From: Gemmatimonadota bacterium
GTDB taxonomy: Bacteria; Gemmatimonadota; Gemmatimonadetes; Gemmatimonadales; GWC2-71-9
Assembly: GCA_004357415.1 (NCBI GenBank)
Contig: SMVY01000024.1
Location: 1-7,686 of the forward strand
DNA: 7,686 bases
Direction of reading: 5' to 3'
Numbering within the stretch: the first letter of the stretch is position 1; every line of letters begins with the position of its first letter. The notes beneath the pieces were generated by a model. It did not search any database, was not told the origin of the DNA, and was given only the letters and a program-made list of their open reading frames with translations. The position numbers and the translations under genes were made by a program. Positions 6,705-7,686 of this stretch are shown piece by piece.

Positions 6705-7686
6705 ATGCACTTCCGGCCCTGGCGCTGGGGAGGAGCCGCGATCGTCCTGGCCCCTGCCCTCCTGTCCGCCCAAGCCTCACCGTACATCCCACTCGACGAC
6801 CCTCGGCTTCCGCTCATCGAGCACTTGATCACCCGCGGTGACATCGACGATCCGTCGCCCATGGTCAGGCCGTTTCGCCGGGCCGACCTGTTGCGGGCCA
6901 TCGACTCGGCCCAGCTCGATTCCACCTCTCCCAGCGGCCGGCTGGCCCTCTCCCTCCGGGAAGACTATCGGCAGGAGGACGCCGAAGCCTGGGGCAGAGT
7001 GGAAGGACGGATTGGTGGGCAGGCATACAGCAACGCGCGCCTCGACGTAATGCACCCGCAAGGCCCCGACGGCATACAGCCGTATGCCGACCTAGGCCTG
7101 ACCGCGGTGTTCGGCCCCATGGTGGTGGTTGCTCGCCCAGCAATGGAACCGCGAGTGACCGACGACCCGGCCTGGCCCGGCCGCCAGGACCTCGAGGTAG
7201 CGTTCCGCATGCGCGAGGCGTACCTCAGCGCCCAGTTCAAGTGGTTTTCCATCTTCTTCGGCGACCTGCAGCGGCAATGGGGACCGGTGGGACTGAGCGG
7301 CATCTCGCTGAGCAACTACAGCTACCCCCGAACCTCGTGGGCCTTCTACGTCGGCAAGCCGTCCATCAACCTCCGCGCCCTGGGGGCGGAATTGCGCGAC
7401 GAGGTCGACACACTGGGCAATACCGTCCACCGGTACTGGTTCGGCCACCGGCTGGCGTTCAATGTCACCAAACGGTTTCGCGTGGCCCTATGGGAGACCA
7501 CCGTCTTGTCGGGCGTGGACCAGAACTTCCTGGCCCGATACCGCAATCCTGCCAGCATCCTCCTCCTGGCCAACACCTATGGTCTCTCGGTCGAAGGCAA
7601 CATCATGGTCGGGACCGATCTGTACTGGCGAGCGGCGCGTGGTCTTACCCTCGAGGCCCAGATCGCCATCGACGACATCCAATACA
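6705..7686 (+). CDS. Wzi-like outer-membrane beta-barrel protein, N-terminal 327 residues (3' end outside window)
   Basis: The open frame starts at ATG 6705, right after an in-frame TAG at 6693-6695, and runs off the right edge. It begins with a signal peptide: basic MHFRPWRW, hydrophobic GGAAIVLAPALLSA (9-22), and probable cleavage near SAQA/SP. The mature start YIPLDDPRLPLIEHLITRGDI and the motif PFRRADLLRAI (56-66) form a periplasmic-looking N-terminal part. After about residue 95, aromatic-rich alternating strands suggest a beta-barrel. GDLQRQWGPVGL (187-198) followed by SLSNYSYP (201-208) resembles the WGP...LSnnarP segment of the capsule-assembly Wzi family, whose E. coli member anchors capsule at the outer membrane. 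No capsule genes are visible, so the role is unproven. The gene is divergent from the asparaginase. The coding call is firm; the family call is moderate. Confidence 0.8.
   Translation, partial: MHFRPWRWGGAAIVLAPALLSAQASPYIPLDDPRLPLIEHLITRGDIDDPSPMVRPFRRADLLRAIDSAQLDSTSPSGRLALSLREDYRQEDAEAWGRVEGRIGGQAYSNARLDVMHPQGPDGIQPYADLGLTAVFGPMVVVARPAMEPRVTDDPAWPGRQDLEVAFRMREAYLSAQFKWFSIFFGDLQRQWGPVGLSGISLSNYSYPRTSWAFYVGKPSINLRALGAELRDEVDTLGNTVHRYWFGHRLAFNVTKRFRVALWETTVLSGVDQNFLARYRNPASILLLANTYGLSVEGNIMVGTDLYWRAARGLTLEAQIAIDDIQY

Noticed and set aside
6777..7448. Several minus-strand frames of 77-118 codons
   Set aside because: They oppose the plus-strand Wzi-like gene, which has a signal peptide and family-like segment and stays open for 327 codons.

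Overview
The window is GC-rich bacterial chromosomal DNA, densely packed with housekeeping genes. No single feature proves the taxon. A Gemmatimonadota-like organism is my best guess, from memory of that phylum's DnaJ glycine-rich region (DLSEALNIFMRDFG) and Obg G domain (FLVPADSLDPQEEY), and from a Wzi-like outer-membrane protein. A search of the Obg or HemW protein would settle it.

Layout: seven genes lie on the minus strand and read right to left. They are an asparaginase II family protein (5613-6623), a PcaC/AhpD-like carboxymuconolactone decarboxylase family protein (4922-5566), the ribosome-associated GTPase ObgE (3904-4932), the DNA-uptake recombination mediator DprA (2823-3911), the radical SAM heme chaperone HemW (1573-2694), the heat-shock repressor HrcA (531-1568) and the 5' part of dnaJ (1-534, running off the left edge). 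Junctions are tight: PcaC-like/obgE overlap by 11 nt, obgE/dprA by 8 nt, hrcA/dnaJ by 4 nt, and hemW/hrcA are 4 nt apart. Much of this is probably one or two long transcripts. The exceptions are a 46-nt gap with two adjoining palindromes between the asparaginase and the PcaC-like gene, and a 127-nt gap between dprA and hemW.

The dprA-hemW gap is the least ordinary stretch. It holds short imperfect 7-nt repeats in register, similar heptads in the opposite orientation at the other end, and a perfect 8-bp inverted repeat at the outer edges. This looks like a small non-coding repeat element rather than plain spacer.

At the right, an 81-nt divergent promoter region separates the asparaginase from a plus-strand gene (6705 to the window end). 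That gene encodes a secreted, probably outer-membrane beta-barrel protein resembling the Wzi capsule-assembly family. Neither divergent gene has a visible Shine-Dalgarno sequence.

Functionally the minus-strand cluster mixes ribosome assembly/stress control (Obg), DNA processing (DprA), heme handling (HemW) and protein-folding stress (HrcA, DnaJ). I see no defence system, mobile-element transposase, CRISPR array or RNA gene. I found no clearly new multi-gene system.
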